Positions 11,074 to 21,708 of a stretch of 60,000 nucleotides of DNA are shown here, piece by piece. This DNA comes from Takakia lepidozioides (taxonomy: Eukaryota; Streptophyta; Takakiopsida; Takakiales; Takakiaceae): contig CM060732.1 in NCBI GenBank assembly GCA_030704615.1, forward strand, positions 65,269,053 through 65,329,052, written 5' to 3'. The first letter of the stretch is position 1; every line of letters starts with the position of its first letter. The notes below the pieces were generated by a model, which searched no databases, had not been told where the DNA came from, and saw only the letters and a program-made list of their open reading frames with translations. A program made the translations under genes and the position numbers.

Positions 11074-11379
11074 GATTTAGTTTTGTGGTTACAGAAGAAG
11101 GGAAAGATTAAGGCTTCTAAGCTTAAATCGCCATGGAAGATGTCATACAAAAGATGTATGATAACAACACGGCCATGTTACAAACCATTAACAAAGAAAT
11201 GCTGGGCAGGGTCAATGCCAACAAGTTGAAAGGATACAGTGGTATCCATGACAAGCCATTGAGGCACGATTTGCATATAGAACCACAGGAGCAATTACAG
11301 GCTGTTCCAGTAACACCAACGGAGCATAGAATACTATTCGTTAAACCGGTGAGGAGCGGAAAACACGGATGTTTAAATA

Positions 11380-11560
11380 GCTATCACAGCCCAACACAGG
11401 GTCACACAGCCCATCACAGCCCAACACAAGGTCACACAGCCTATCACAGCCCAACACAGGGTCACACAGCCTATCACAGCCCAGCACAGTGTCACACAGT
11501 CGCGCACAGCCTAGCACAGGGCGGCACAGCCTGTCACAGCCTCACACAGCCAATCAGAAT
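11380..11560 (+). repeat. CACAGCC minisatellite inside the gypsy element
   Basis: About four 33-bp units of TATCACAGCCCAACACAGGG type, followed by degenerate copies. The motif is shared with the LTRs (4010-4090 and 15965-16060) and, on the other strand, with 720-830. Confidence 0.85.
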
Positions 11561-11877
11561 TACACAGTCCATAGGTAGGTTGGGGGGAGTGGCGACGTCT
11601 CGAGGGATCGCACCGACAGGTGGACGAAGGATAACATCAGGGAAATGGCCGGCGGAAGAAAGGACGGAAGTCAGTTTAAAAGTGGACGCGTGGAAGTCAG
11701 GCCGTGACGCACAGCTGAGAAGGAGCTGCAAGAACAAGTGTCATCAAGAAAAAGGACAGGAGTGGCCGTCAAAGTACCTACCTACTACGTCAAAAAGGAC
11801 GGATGGCGGGCCCGTTAATGCATACGGAAAAAGGGTAACGGAATACGGCGAGTACAGAAAAACAAATTTCTTGTCAC

Positions 11878-14727
11878 GTGTGTTATCCTAGTGGACAGGC
11901 CAGCAGGGAAAATCCACTAAAGAAAATTAATTCTAAAATCCAGTCACAGCGGTTACAGCCAATCATGAAGCAGGAGCAACTTCAAGAAAGTGAAAAAGTT
12001 CTGAGCGCAAGAGTCGGCGTCGTTCCAAGTAACGGGCGTCTCGACGGGACAGACAATCAATGCGATAGTTTTGAAGCAGCAGATTACACGCTCGCGATAC
12101 TACTCACGCAGTGGCGAGGAAACAAAACAACAGAGAGTAACTTTTCTCTTGATCAATGCTTGCAAGCCCCGCAGGTTTACAGGACACTACCCATAGCATT
12201 TTGTGGCAATCATACGTTTGTGCTTTGTGCTCTGCAGGCATTACTTCAGTTGTTACAGCCACAGTCTTACGGTTTCTCTAAAATGAAGAGAGTAAGAGGG
12301 ATGGAGGACATCAGGGTGAAAAGCACCACAATCCTGCAGAAACAGACGATTGCGACGCCATACGCGGTGAAGTTACTGAAGGAACTGCGATTACAAGGAT
12401 TGCAAAACAAGGATTGGACATTGCACCATCGGAAGTACATGTTAGAATTCTTGCAGAACTTTGACCCAAAGACAGGAGCCACAATGGTGAAGGGAGTTGA
12501 ATTAGAACTTACTCCCTTATACCTACAGCAACTGTTTTCATTGCCAGCAGGTCAGGTTCATGTGGACGAGCACAGGGCTAGATTGCAGATGAGAGATTTG
12601 TTTGAAGAAGGGAGTTTCTTTAAAACTCAAGGCTATGCTTGTACCAAAGCGTTGTACCCAGGGCTCAGGGAGGTAGGCCAGATATTGAACGTTCTGTTTG
12701 CCATGAAACAGAACCAGCAGTATTTGAGCAGATCCTTCACAGAGGAAATACTCAAAGGCCTGAGAGGAGAAGAGGTAGCATGGGAGAACATCATGTACAA
12801 CGGACTGGTAGAGGAGATGAAAAGATTGCAGGGAACTGCCGCTAAATCTCCTATCATAGTATCTGGGCCAGTCATTGCACAAATCATCCTAGACTCATGC
12901 GTACTTGATGCGAGAGAAAGGAAGGAAATGGGAGTGTTTGAAATAACAACCACTACCATAGAAGAGCAAGGTTCTTCACAGGGTGAAGGGGGATTGGCAG
13001 AGCATCAACAGCCCAAAAGACAGAGGAAAGAGATCACGTTGGAAGCCGAACCATTGGCTACAAGGCAACAGGAGGAAGAAGTTACTCAAGCTCTTGTGTA
13101 GGAGAGGGTACAGCAGCACAGAGATCAAGGGTTACAAACAGCAAAACCTGTGGAGAGGGAACAGGAAGTCAATTCAGTATCACAGCCATCACAGCCAGGT
13201 GAACGGCTTGCCAAAGAGTTACCACAAGTGGTCCATGCGGTTCCTCCACAAATAATAGATTTGGAAACAGAAGGGTTAGATATTCCAACTACAGAGCAAG
13301 TGGTGGCAGAGATTGAGAGAGGTGATCTTCTCTATGAAGACTCTAGTTTGCTCAGAGAGAGAGTGGAGCCAGAGGTCCAAAATCTGTCCAGTGAACTTCC
13401 TGATGTGCAAGTAATACCCCCATCAGCGCCACAAGTTCCAGAAGAGGAACATCAGGACACAGCAGCATCTGGGAGAAATGAAGAAGTTGAGAAGGAGGAT
13501 CTGGTGGAGCAGTGGCCTGAGTGGTTTGTGAGGCATCATCCTATGGATGAGGGGGGTGAACAGCAGCATGTTAACCATGATGGGGCTTCGCAGGCTATGC
13601 TGATGAACTCCATAAGCCGAACCCTCAATTTGTTGGGAACTTACATGAAGTCACATGTTCCAGTGACTCAGTTGGAAGTTCTGAAGGAGGAACTCAGAAG
13701 AGAGTTCGAAAATCGGTTGGCAACCGAGTGTGTTAACAAAGTTGAGATGGAAGTGCATCTGCAGTTGCAACAGGAGTTGAGGGAAACAAAGAATGCTCTG
13801 CAATTTGCTAAGCAACAACTGATTGAGGGGGGTCTGGAGCAAGACCATCTGCAGGAGATACACAAGCAGCAATTATTCCAATTGCAGAACAAGCATGAGG
13901 ATGAGATGCAAGGACTAAAGGAACAACATGCAGAGTTGGAGGTAGTACATCAAAGGATGACGGTGCAATGTGCCACCCTCACAAATGTTCTAGAGCAAGC
14001 CACAACAGAAGCCAACCAGCAGAGGGAGCGATGTGTAAGGGCAGAAACGGAGGTAGTGGAGCAAGCCAAATTCATTGTGGACCTCAAAGATACAATATGT
14101 CACAATGAGGGTGCTTTACAGCAATACAAACAGGTTGAGGCTAACCAGAAGAAGTACATTGTGGAGTTACAACAGACCCTTATGTCGAATAGGAATCAAC
14201 TCTCTGTAGCTAACAAGGCAGCGAGGGAAGCCAATAATCTGGCTGCAGCTTATGCCAATTTAGTTGAACCTCATGAGAAGCGCATGCAAGGATTGCAACA
14301 GCAGTTAGATGCCTACAGACTCAGGAGGAGCAGAGTCTCAGAGTATACACAGGACAGAGTGGATGACCAACTTTTAAAAATGTGGTTAGCACAAGGGCCA
14401 GTGGAAGGGAAAGCACCAAGAAAGCTCACCCAGGGGGAGATGAATGACCTGAGGCTGCAAGTGCAGAATATTGCCACCACTACTATAGACAATGTCTATA
14501 ATAGAATAGGAGAGCTCCAAGAGGATGTGGATACACTGCAGACTCAAGTGGAGGACTTGAGTTCAAACATAGACCAAAGGCTCATGGTTCCTCAAGAACA
14601 TCTCATGGAGGCGTATTTGAGGGCCAGAACTCTAGTTTTCCAGTCTTCTTCGCAAGAAGTGCAGGGGATGCCAGTGGTGGAAACACCAATAGAACCAGTT
14701 TCACAGCAGGTGGCTGTAGGTTACTGA
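11878..14727 (+). pseudogene. Gypsy 3' extra ORF, coiled-coil protein, one in-frame stop
   Basis: Two blocks in the same frame (11878-13101 and 13150-14727) are separated by a TAG at 13099-13101, implying one ancestral ORF of up to about 950 codons between integrase and the 3' LTR. The first block contains a folded-looking region from MKRVRGMEDIRVKS (about 12283) to FEITTTTIEEQ. The second is Gln/Glu-rich with heptad-like stretches (LQQELRETKNALQFAKQQLI, RIGELQEDVDTLQTQVEDLS) and is predicted to be long coiled coil. I see no signal peptide or membrane segment, so an envelope role is not supported. Third ORFs in this position are known in Athila-type elements. Function unknown. Confidence 0.6.
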
Positions 14728-15840
14728 ATCTCCTATGACAGCAGTTGCACGGCCTGAGGTATGGGGAAATGCTGCTTTCACCCACCCAAGACTCATGCTG
14801 CACGGGAATACAACCGAGCAATGATCATGCCTTTCAATGAAATTCCAGATAGCTTGGATTTAGCTTGGAATCAATTTGGTCCTCCACAATCCTTTCCACA
14901 CTACTACCAAATAATGCGTTTGGTTGCCAGTGGCCACTCGGACTAAGATTCTGGCAATGAATCAGCTCATTGAGGATCATCATTTTTCAAGGTACTGGTC
15001 TGAGGCAGGCACCATGTTGAAGGAGTTAATGCTTTCCAGGTTGTTCATGGGCACATTCACACCAAAACAAAGGAAGTAGCGAGTTTGGTCATGGGCTGTG
15101 AATTTATTATACTGCTTGTTTCATTGCACGTTACCACATTGAGCAGCAGAAGATGCAGTCCAGATTTCTGACTTATTCCACTACAGATCATTGGACCTTA
15201 CCTGTGGTGCCGCATCATACGTATTTATATGATGTGAAAATCATGTTACAGAGGGATTCACAACTCCGTTCATGGTTAACATGGCCTGGAACAACTTGAG
15301 CAACGAAAAACGACATATGACACATTTTAATAAGGAGCAGACAGCTTGGCAATACCTATACTGCTCCAAAGTTACTGGCACACCTCTCACCTATACTGAG
15401 AAGGAATTGTTGAAGTTCAATAAACTTGCTTTCAACAGGTTACACAACGTTGTGAAGCTTAAGGTTCCTGACATGGTGGGCCCACACTGTATGCCAATTT
15501 TCATTCCAGAGAAACCAAGAAAGGCAAGAAAACCAAAAAACTGCAGGACTGAAGCAGATTCGGACACAACAGTGAATCTTCAGAAAACAAATTCTTGACA
15601 TATGGGAGGAATATGATCAAGCACTGCACGACAAGAACGACGGGGATCTCCCACAACCAGAGCCATTACAGCCGTTCAGTCAAAGGGCAACAAATCAGGT
15701 TCAAGTACAGCTCAAGCATCTTAGCAAGCAGTCATAGAACTCGGGCACGTACAGAGAGCCCTCCAAGGCACTCTCACAAACAGACAGGACCACGTTCACA
15801 AAGATTTACTGATCCTAAGCAGTAACCGTGAGGACACGGC
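14728..15840 (+). pseudogene. Decayed coding remnant before the 3' LTR
   Basis: Short open stretches in changing frames, the longest at 15272-15598 (MVNMAWNNLSNEKRHMTHFN to NLQKTNS), with protein-like composition but several stops between 14,820 and 15,270. It is probably the decayed continuation of the extra ORF block. No domain is recognised. Confidence 0.4.
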
Positions 15841-15845
15841 TTTTT

Positions 15846-15861
15846 GAGAGGGGAAGGGTAA
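15846..15861 (+). other. Polypurine tract
   Basis: GAGAGGGGAAGGGTAA lies directly before the 3' LTR start TGTTGGG, the expected place for plus-strand priming. Confidence 0.85.
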
Positions 15862-16676
15862 TGTTGGGAGGCCGTCTGGGACTTAGGCATTTTATGGTTT
15901 GTGGAGTCTGGGACTTAGACACTTCTATGGGTTCTGAGGGTACCCTTAATTTTTTTGAGATAGCCCGCACAGCTATTACACGCCGTCACAGCCAGTCACA
16001 GCCCGACACAGCCCGATACAGCCGTCACAGTCTGACACAATCGCACAGTCAGATCACAGCTGTTACGGTCGTAGGGAAACGGTTATCATGACAGGGAACG
16101 ACTGTGGGGAACAACATCGGCCGGGAAATGTTGTAATTCACAAGAGGACGGTTAGTGAAGGAAAACGGTTAGAACAGCGGGTAAGGGAGAGATAAAGCGT
16201 AGGCAGCGGAGAGGTGATGGGGACTTTTTGGGACAGAGATCACTCCTGGGGACGGAGGGAGATCAGAGGAAGGGAAGCTGGCGAGGAGAGGAGATACTAT
16301 AGGACAGAGTTAGTACGAGATGTAGGATTACTTAGAGGGATATATTAGAGAAGTGAGGACATCAGCATGTATCGATTATGATTAATCTGATTCTCATCCG
16401 ATACAAACACCTTGTGTAGAGGACTTGATGAAGCTGTGTATGAATGAAATCAGGGAGAGGCCAAAGAAGCAATTGGACGCTTAAAAAGATACCTGGTCAA
16501 GATAAACAGGGAATATATAAACTGATAAGGAATGTAATTGGAAACCCAACAATGATTCACTAGCTGCAGGTTAATGATGATGTTCACGCGGGCTGATGCT
16601 TAGAGTATAAAACTCTTCTATCATGGAGTTTCCCCCTCGGATAGCGAAGGATGGGTGAGTAAAAAGCCTTGTGACA
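15862..16676 (+). repeat. 3' LTR (815 bp)
   Basis: TGTTGGG...TGACA, matching the 5' LTR along its length with small indels. It is followed at once by the target duplication ATTGC. Confidence 0.92.
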
Positions 16677-17321
16677 ATTGCCCCTCCCAATTTCCGTGGT
16701 TTCATGGCGGACAACGCACAACAAATTGGGCTGCCCATCCGAAGGGTGTATGGGCAAGACCCCAATGTTCCCATGGAAGGCAAGGAGAGATCTTGTGGGT
16801 CTATTTTTTGCACGAGCCTTGGCAGTACACAACTAGGTCGTGGCGCCAGATTAAGAGAGGAGCACCGTTCCATGTGCTTGTGTGGAAGCGCGCTCCCACC
16901 TTGGATGATGCAGGACACAGTTTGCATGTATACGGCTTGGTGGACATTGTCAGGTGCTGTAAGGAAATCAGACGAGGGAGCAATGGTCAGTTGGCTAGCA
17001 TGGTGGTTATCGTTTCCTCCAGTTCGCGACTATATGGGCGGGGGAGTTGCACGAATTCGAGGCCCGTTGAATATTATTCTGCCATATTTGTAACTTGATT
17101 GTAACCTCAAACATGTGCTGTGCAGGAAATGTGTCTCGACTCCGACACTGACATGCCCACGCAAACTGGCCGATCATGCACTCCTTCCTGGCGTGCCTCC
17201 TCTGCGGCGCATATGGTGGACATCCCACTGCCACAACGGAGGACATTGTGAGGTCAATTATGCAGCTGCCTGGTATAACGAGTTCTTCTTGAGAACAGGA
17301 AACATTGGGGCTTGGGGCCGA
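16677..17321 (+). pseudogene. P1 SWIM/MULE-like transposase, middle part after the gypsy insertion
   Basis: Homology resumes at PNFRGFMADNAQ, with RRVYGQDPNVPMEGKERSCG, then runs through frameshifted sequence to the conserved intron. The acceptor is TGTGCAG at 17125 and exon 2 starts CLDSDTDMP at about 17126, exactly as at the P2 acceptor (23885). Exon 2 then reads SWRASSAAHMVDIPL and is cut off by the assembly gap at 17322. The C-terminal SWIM finger of this copy is therefore missing from the assembly. Confidence 0.85.
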
Positions 17322-17821
17322 NNNNNNNNNNNNNNNNNNNNNNNNNNNNNNNNNNNNNNNNNNNNNNNNNNNNNNNNNNNNNNNNNNNNNNNNNNNNNNN
17401 NNNNNNNNNNNNNNNNNNNNNNNNNNNNNNNNNNNNNNNNNNNNNNNNNNNNNNNNNNNNNNNNNNNNNNNNNNNNNNNNNNNNNNNNNNNNNNNNNNNN
17501 NNNNNNNNNNNNNNNNNNNNNNNNNNNNNNNNNNNNNNNNNNNNNNNNNNNNNNNNNNNNNNNNNNNNNNNNNNNNNNNNNNNNNNNNNNNNNNNNNNNN
17601 NNNNNNNNNNNNNNNNNNNNNNNNNNNNNNNNNNNNNNNNNNNNNNNNNNNNNNNNNNNNNNNNNNNNNNNNNNNNNNNNNNNNNNNNNNNNNNNNNNNN
17701 NNNNNNNNNNNNNNNNNNNNNNNNNNNNNNNNNNNNNNNNNNNNNNNNNNNNNNNNNNNNNNNNNNNNNNNNNNNNNNNNNNNNNNNNNNNNNNNNNNNN
17801 NNNNNNNNNNNNNNNNNNNNN
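17322..17821. other. Assembly gap of 500 N
   Basis: Exactly 500 N, so probably a gap of arbitrary size. It should hide the C-terminus of the P1 transposase, the P1 right end, the P2 left end, and the 3' half of the P2 methyltransferase-like gene. Reading frames through the N stretch are meaningless. Confidence 0.99.
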
Positions 17822-19013
17822 CGCCTTCACCTTGAGGATGACACACTCCACCATGTAATGCCAGCCAATGTGCTTGGCATGGTTCTGCTTGATGTACTCC
17901 CACCAGGCGAGAAGTCGGTGATTCCCGTCCCACACAAAGAACATTTTTACCCGACATATGGCCGAAGTCGGGATCACCCTTCAGCGTCGCCTCGAATTCG
18001 TGGTTGCGAGTGTGCCAGTGGGTATCCCACGTTGACAATTCATCGGCAGTGGGTCCACGCGGTTTCGCCGTCCTCATTCTCTATGGAAACGTAAAACGCT
18101 GCCGATCCAGACGGTACCCTTCTGCGAAATGCGAACTTGAGCTTATCCACATCTCCGGGAAGGGCCTGCCTGACGATGGAAGGAGACCATGCGACAGAGT
18201 GGGATTCGAAGAGTCCGCTGGAAATACCCTGCTGCCCAGAACTCTGCCATGCTACTGTGTGTCTCCTCCAACATTTTATCCGCTGCACTTTTGAAATCCT
18301 CCGGAGACATGTCTGTAGGTGCCGGTAGTGGCTGAGCAGCTGGAGCATCCTCAACTGGAGCTGCACTCTGGGGCCTGTCTGCGGGCAATTCTGCCATTGC
18401 AGAGGCCTCCTCCGGGCCTGCTTGCTCATCGGTGGTGAGGTCTTGCTGCGAACGTTCAGCGGCAGCACCCTCCTCCGGTACCAAATCGAGATCAACGGTC
18501 GATCCATTGCCTTCGCTGCAGCAGAGTCGGCCCCAACATCTGCAGGCGGAAATCCTCCAGGAACTGAGCTTCAGCTCGTGGAAGCGGTTTTGCGGGAGAT
18601 TGTTCGGCCGTCGCCCTGATTGCCTTCTGCTTCTCATCCTTGCAGGTGAAGGTGTCTGCTTGCAATTGAATCTGTCTTCTACCCTGCTGCTTCATTCGCG
18701 TTGGGGGGGGTGAATCGGCCTGAGCCGGTTCAGAAGCCAGTAGAGGGACGGGCTGCTTCTTCTTCGACTTTGCTGGAGAAGGGCCCGACCCCTGCTGGCG
18801 ATTCTCCATGATCGAAGAACGCGAGTCGATCTCTGAGACTTTGAACTTGCCCTTCGAAGACGCGTCTTTGAATCGCAGAGGGCTAGGCCCGGCAGGAGTA
18901 CCCGCGCTCGGGGATCGGGTGGGTGTACGTGCTGCAGCTAGCTCCTCGGACTCTTCCTGCGGCTCTTTGGATTCCTGCGATCCTCCAGCACGTCCACCTT
19001 TCCTGTTAGGCAT
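17822..19013 (-). pseudogene. P2 second gene: ParB-like domain protein, N-terminal part, frameshifted
   Basis: Read leftward from an ATG at 19013 (MPNRKGGRAGGSQES). The N-terminus is low-complexity, basic and Ser/Pro-rich (TPTRSPSAGTPAGPSP, KSKKKQPVPLL) and aligns by composition and order with the P5 counterpart (TPTRVLRSQGGSAS, KWRKQKEPMALP). After a Pro/Ala/Glu linker, in three frames, comes MSPEDFKSAADKMLEETHSS. Near the gap is FVWDGNHRLLAWWEYI followed by VECVILKVKA; the DGNHRLLA motif resembles ParB/sulfiredoxin-type domains, which bacterial DNA methylases often carry. At least three frame changes break it. The methyltransferase half, seen in P4, would lie in the gap. The ParB assignment rests on one motif. 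Confidence 0.55.
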
Positions 19014-19599
19014 GCAAACATGTTCTGCATTCAAGTCTCCTAGCATTCAGTCTAAGAATTACAGAAGCAAAATGGGGGGTTCGGTGCTCGATCAGCTGCG
19101 CGCAGCCCGATCGCATGGAGCTCTCACTGGTGGCTGGGTTGCCTGAGTGGCCTGCTGCTCGGAGATGGCAATCTCCTCCTGTAGACGCATCTGCTTCCTC
19201 CCCTTCGGCATTGGCCTACGTCCGAAGTATAATTTCCGGAGCTTGCGACGAGGTCTCCTGTCTGGTGCACGAACTCCCCCCCTCTCAGGTTCGAGCATAA
19301 GAAGAACAGAGAGAGGGAAAGGGGCAAAGAGTGCAGATGGAAAGGGCGCGAGAGGGGTGACTGAGGAGACACGACAAAAGTAGATGAAACGGCGGTGATG
19401 CACCACTTGGGTTCGAAAGGTTGGACGAAAGTGTCTCCTCGTGGAGTTTGCGTCATTACGAAATTCGAATCGTTGAGGGTACGCCCGCCGTCCGAAATCA
19501 AACATCATTATCCAACGGTCAGGCCGCGCCGCCTCATGCCCCTTCAGTCAGATAGAGTGGCATTTCCGTCCCGCGTCTGATGATTTGGAGAAAAAAAAA

Positions 19600-21271
19600 G
19601 CGAGAATGCGAATGCGGCCGCCGCATTTCCGTTAGTACGATCACTCTGCTACACATCCGTACTTGTTTTGGAAGACAATGCGGCACCGCATTTCCGTTCC
19701 ACCTTCACATACCTTAGTTGTTGAACGGAATACGGTGCCGCATTTCCGTCCCACAGCTCCAAGTATGAGATTCAGAAGGGAAATGCGGCGCCGCATTTCC
19801 GTTCCCACTTCACATACGTTAGTTGATGAATGGAAATGCCGTGCCACATTTCCGTTCGGAAAGTATAGAGGTCTCACCTGGACAGAAATGCGGTGTCGCA
19901 TTTCCGGTCTGGAAAGGTTGAAGGTCTCACATGGATGGAAATGCGGCAACACATTTCCGTAGCACAGCTCCAGGCCGAATATACAAAACGGAAATGCGGC
20001 GCCGCATTTCCGTTCGAGAATGTCGGAAGGTGCGACTCGAACGGAAATGCGGTCCGCATTTCTGTACCCGTTGCGCACGATTTTTCAGTCAGAATGGAAA
20101 TGCGGTACCGCTGGCGGAAATGCCTTCCCGCATTTTTCGTTCCACAGCTCCATGCCTCACATACAAAACGGAAATGCGGTGCCGCATTTCCGTTTTGGAA
20201 TGTCGGATGGTGGGACTCCGACGGAAATGCGGTACCGCATTTCAATTCCGATGTTTCAGGATATTTCATCAGAACGGAAATGCGGTGCCGCATTTCCCTT
20301 TTAAATCTAATACATTCCGTTCTGGAATGTTGGGAGGTGCGACTCGGATGGAAATGCGCTGCCGCATTTCAGTTCCGATGGTTCACGATTTTCAGTCAGA
20401 ACGGAAATGCGGTGCCGCATTTCCGTTCTGGCCTGATGGTAGGTGCGACTCGGATGGAAATACGTTGCCGCATTTCAGTTCCGATGGTTCACGATTTTCA
20501 GTCAGAACGGAAATGCGGTGCCGCATTTCCGTTCTGGAATGATGGTAGGTGCGACTCGGATGGAAATACGGTGCCGCATTTCAGTTCAGATAGTTCACGA
20601 TTTTCAGTCAGAACGGAAATGCGGTGCCGCATTTCCGTTCTGGATAGTGTGAATGTCTCAACCGGTCGGAATTGCGCTGTATGAAGCTGTCGGAATCTTA
20701 CTCGGCTCCAGGCATCAGATACAAAATGGAAATGCGGCGCCGCATTTCCTTTATGGAATGTCGAAAAGTGCGACTTTGACGGAAATGCGGTGCCGCATTT
20801 CTGTTCCCGTTGTTCATAATTCTCAATCAGAACGGAAATGCGGTACCGCATTTCCGTTCCACCTTCACATACCGTGCTTGTTGAATGAAAATGCGGTACC
20901 GCATTTCCGTTCTCGAGAGTATGAATGTCTTTTAAGGACGGAAATGTGCTGCAGCATTTCTATCCCTCAGCTCCATGCATCAGATACAAAATGGAAATGC
21001 GGCACCGCATTCCCGTTCTGGAATGTCGAAAAGTGCGACTCGGACGGAAATGCGGTGCCGCATTTCTGTTCCCGTTGTTCATAAATCTCAATCAGAACGG
21101 AAATGCGGTACCGCATTTCCGTTCCACCTTCACATACCGTGCTTGCTGGATGGAAATGCGTTACCGCATTTCCGTTCTGGAGAGTATAAAGGTTTCCCCC
21201 GGACGGAAACTCGGTGCCGCATTTCCGTCGCTCTGTTGCATGACCAAGATGCAATACGGAAATGCGGCGCC
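19600..21271. repeat. P2 phased palindrome array (53-bp spacing)
   Basis: About thirty palindromes of the form GGAAATGCGGYRCCGCATTT lie between the divergent P2 genes. Central hexamers lie at 19682, 19734, 19787, 19840, 19892, 19945, 19998, 20051, 20104, 20178, 20231, 20284, 20358, 20411, 20464, 20517, 20570 and 20623. From 20736 they recur every 53 bp to 21266 (ten exact steps). Exceptions are two 74-bp steps, a partial copy at 20125, and a degenerate stretch at 20640-20730. Spacers fall into several classes, but the period is held at 52-53 bp. ORFs such as the 263-codon frame at 19893-20684 are repeat translations. Confidence 0.95.
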
Positions 21272-21708
21272 GTATTTCCGTCCACCAGCAATCGACAGAA
21301 TCACTCGTGACGGGAAATCTGGAACCTCAATGGGTTGCATTGTTCCGAAACAACACAATTGCGGCCAGTCTTGATGAGCACAACTTGGTTGTCTGACCGT
21401 TTTAACCAGCAGTCCTGGCACTTGTCAGCGCGAACGTTCCTGTCTGCACCGAGAATACTGCTGGATCCACCCTCAGGAGAAACTGTCAGGAGATGTTATT
21501 TCGTCGCCGAATCGGCCATCATTGTCCTACTCACTGGCTATGGAATCAAACCTCCCACCTTCATGCATGTAGCTTGAAACAATACTTTCCACTTCAATGT
21601 GCGACTTCCAATTGTCGATGGACTCCGCAGATCCACTTAGATGGTGCCTGTGAGCCTTGGTCTGTCGCTATACTGAACCTCGCACTTGCCAACTCCGTGC
21701 GGTGTTCG

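Larger units (their letters stand above)
3904..16676 (+). mobile_element. Complete 12.8-kb Ty3/gypsy LTR retrotransposon inside P1
   Basis: Two related LTRs (3904-4702 and 15862-16676), both TGTTGGG...TGACA, enclose gag, protease, RT, RNase H and integrase, in gypsy order with integrase last. The insertion is bracketed by a 5-bp duplication ATTGC at 3899-3903 and 16677-16681. A long extra coding block sits between integrase and the 3' LTR, as in Athila-type plant elements, though I see no envelope features. Frameshifts in homopolymers and in-frame stops mean it is not autonomous as assembled. Confidence 0.95.

Noticed and set aside
11878-14727. Envelope gene in the gypsy element
   Set aside because: No signal peptide, membrane segment or furin-like site; the sequence is charged coiled coil.
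17258-18094. Open frames running through the N stretch
   Set aside because: They consist mostly of unknown residues across an assembly gap; only the real sequence on either side was used.
19893-20684. Long open frames inside palindrome arrays (also 401-880, 1186-1608, 19931-20542, 20925-21374, 47850-48449)
   Set aside because: They are translations of the tandem units (repeating MRRRISV- or GNAVPHF-like peptides) and occur in several frames and both strands.
19682-21271. CRISPR-like array (short repeats with variable spacers at constant spacing)
   Set aside because: The genome is eukaryotic, repeats are palindromes of variable sequence, spacers fall into related classes, and no cas-like gene is present.
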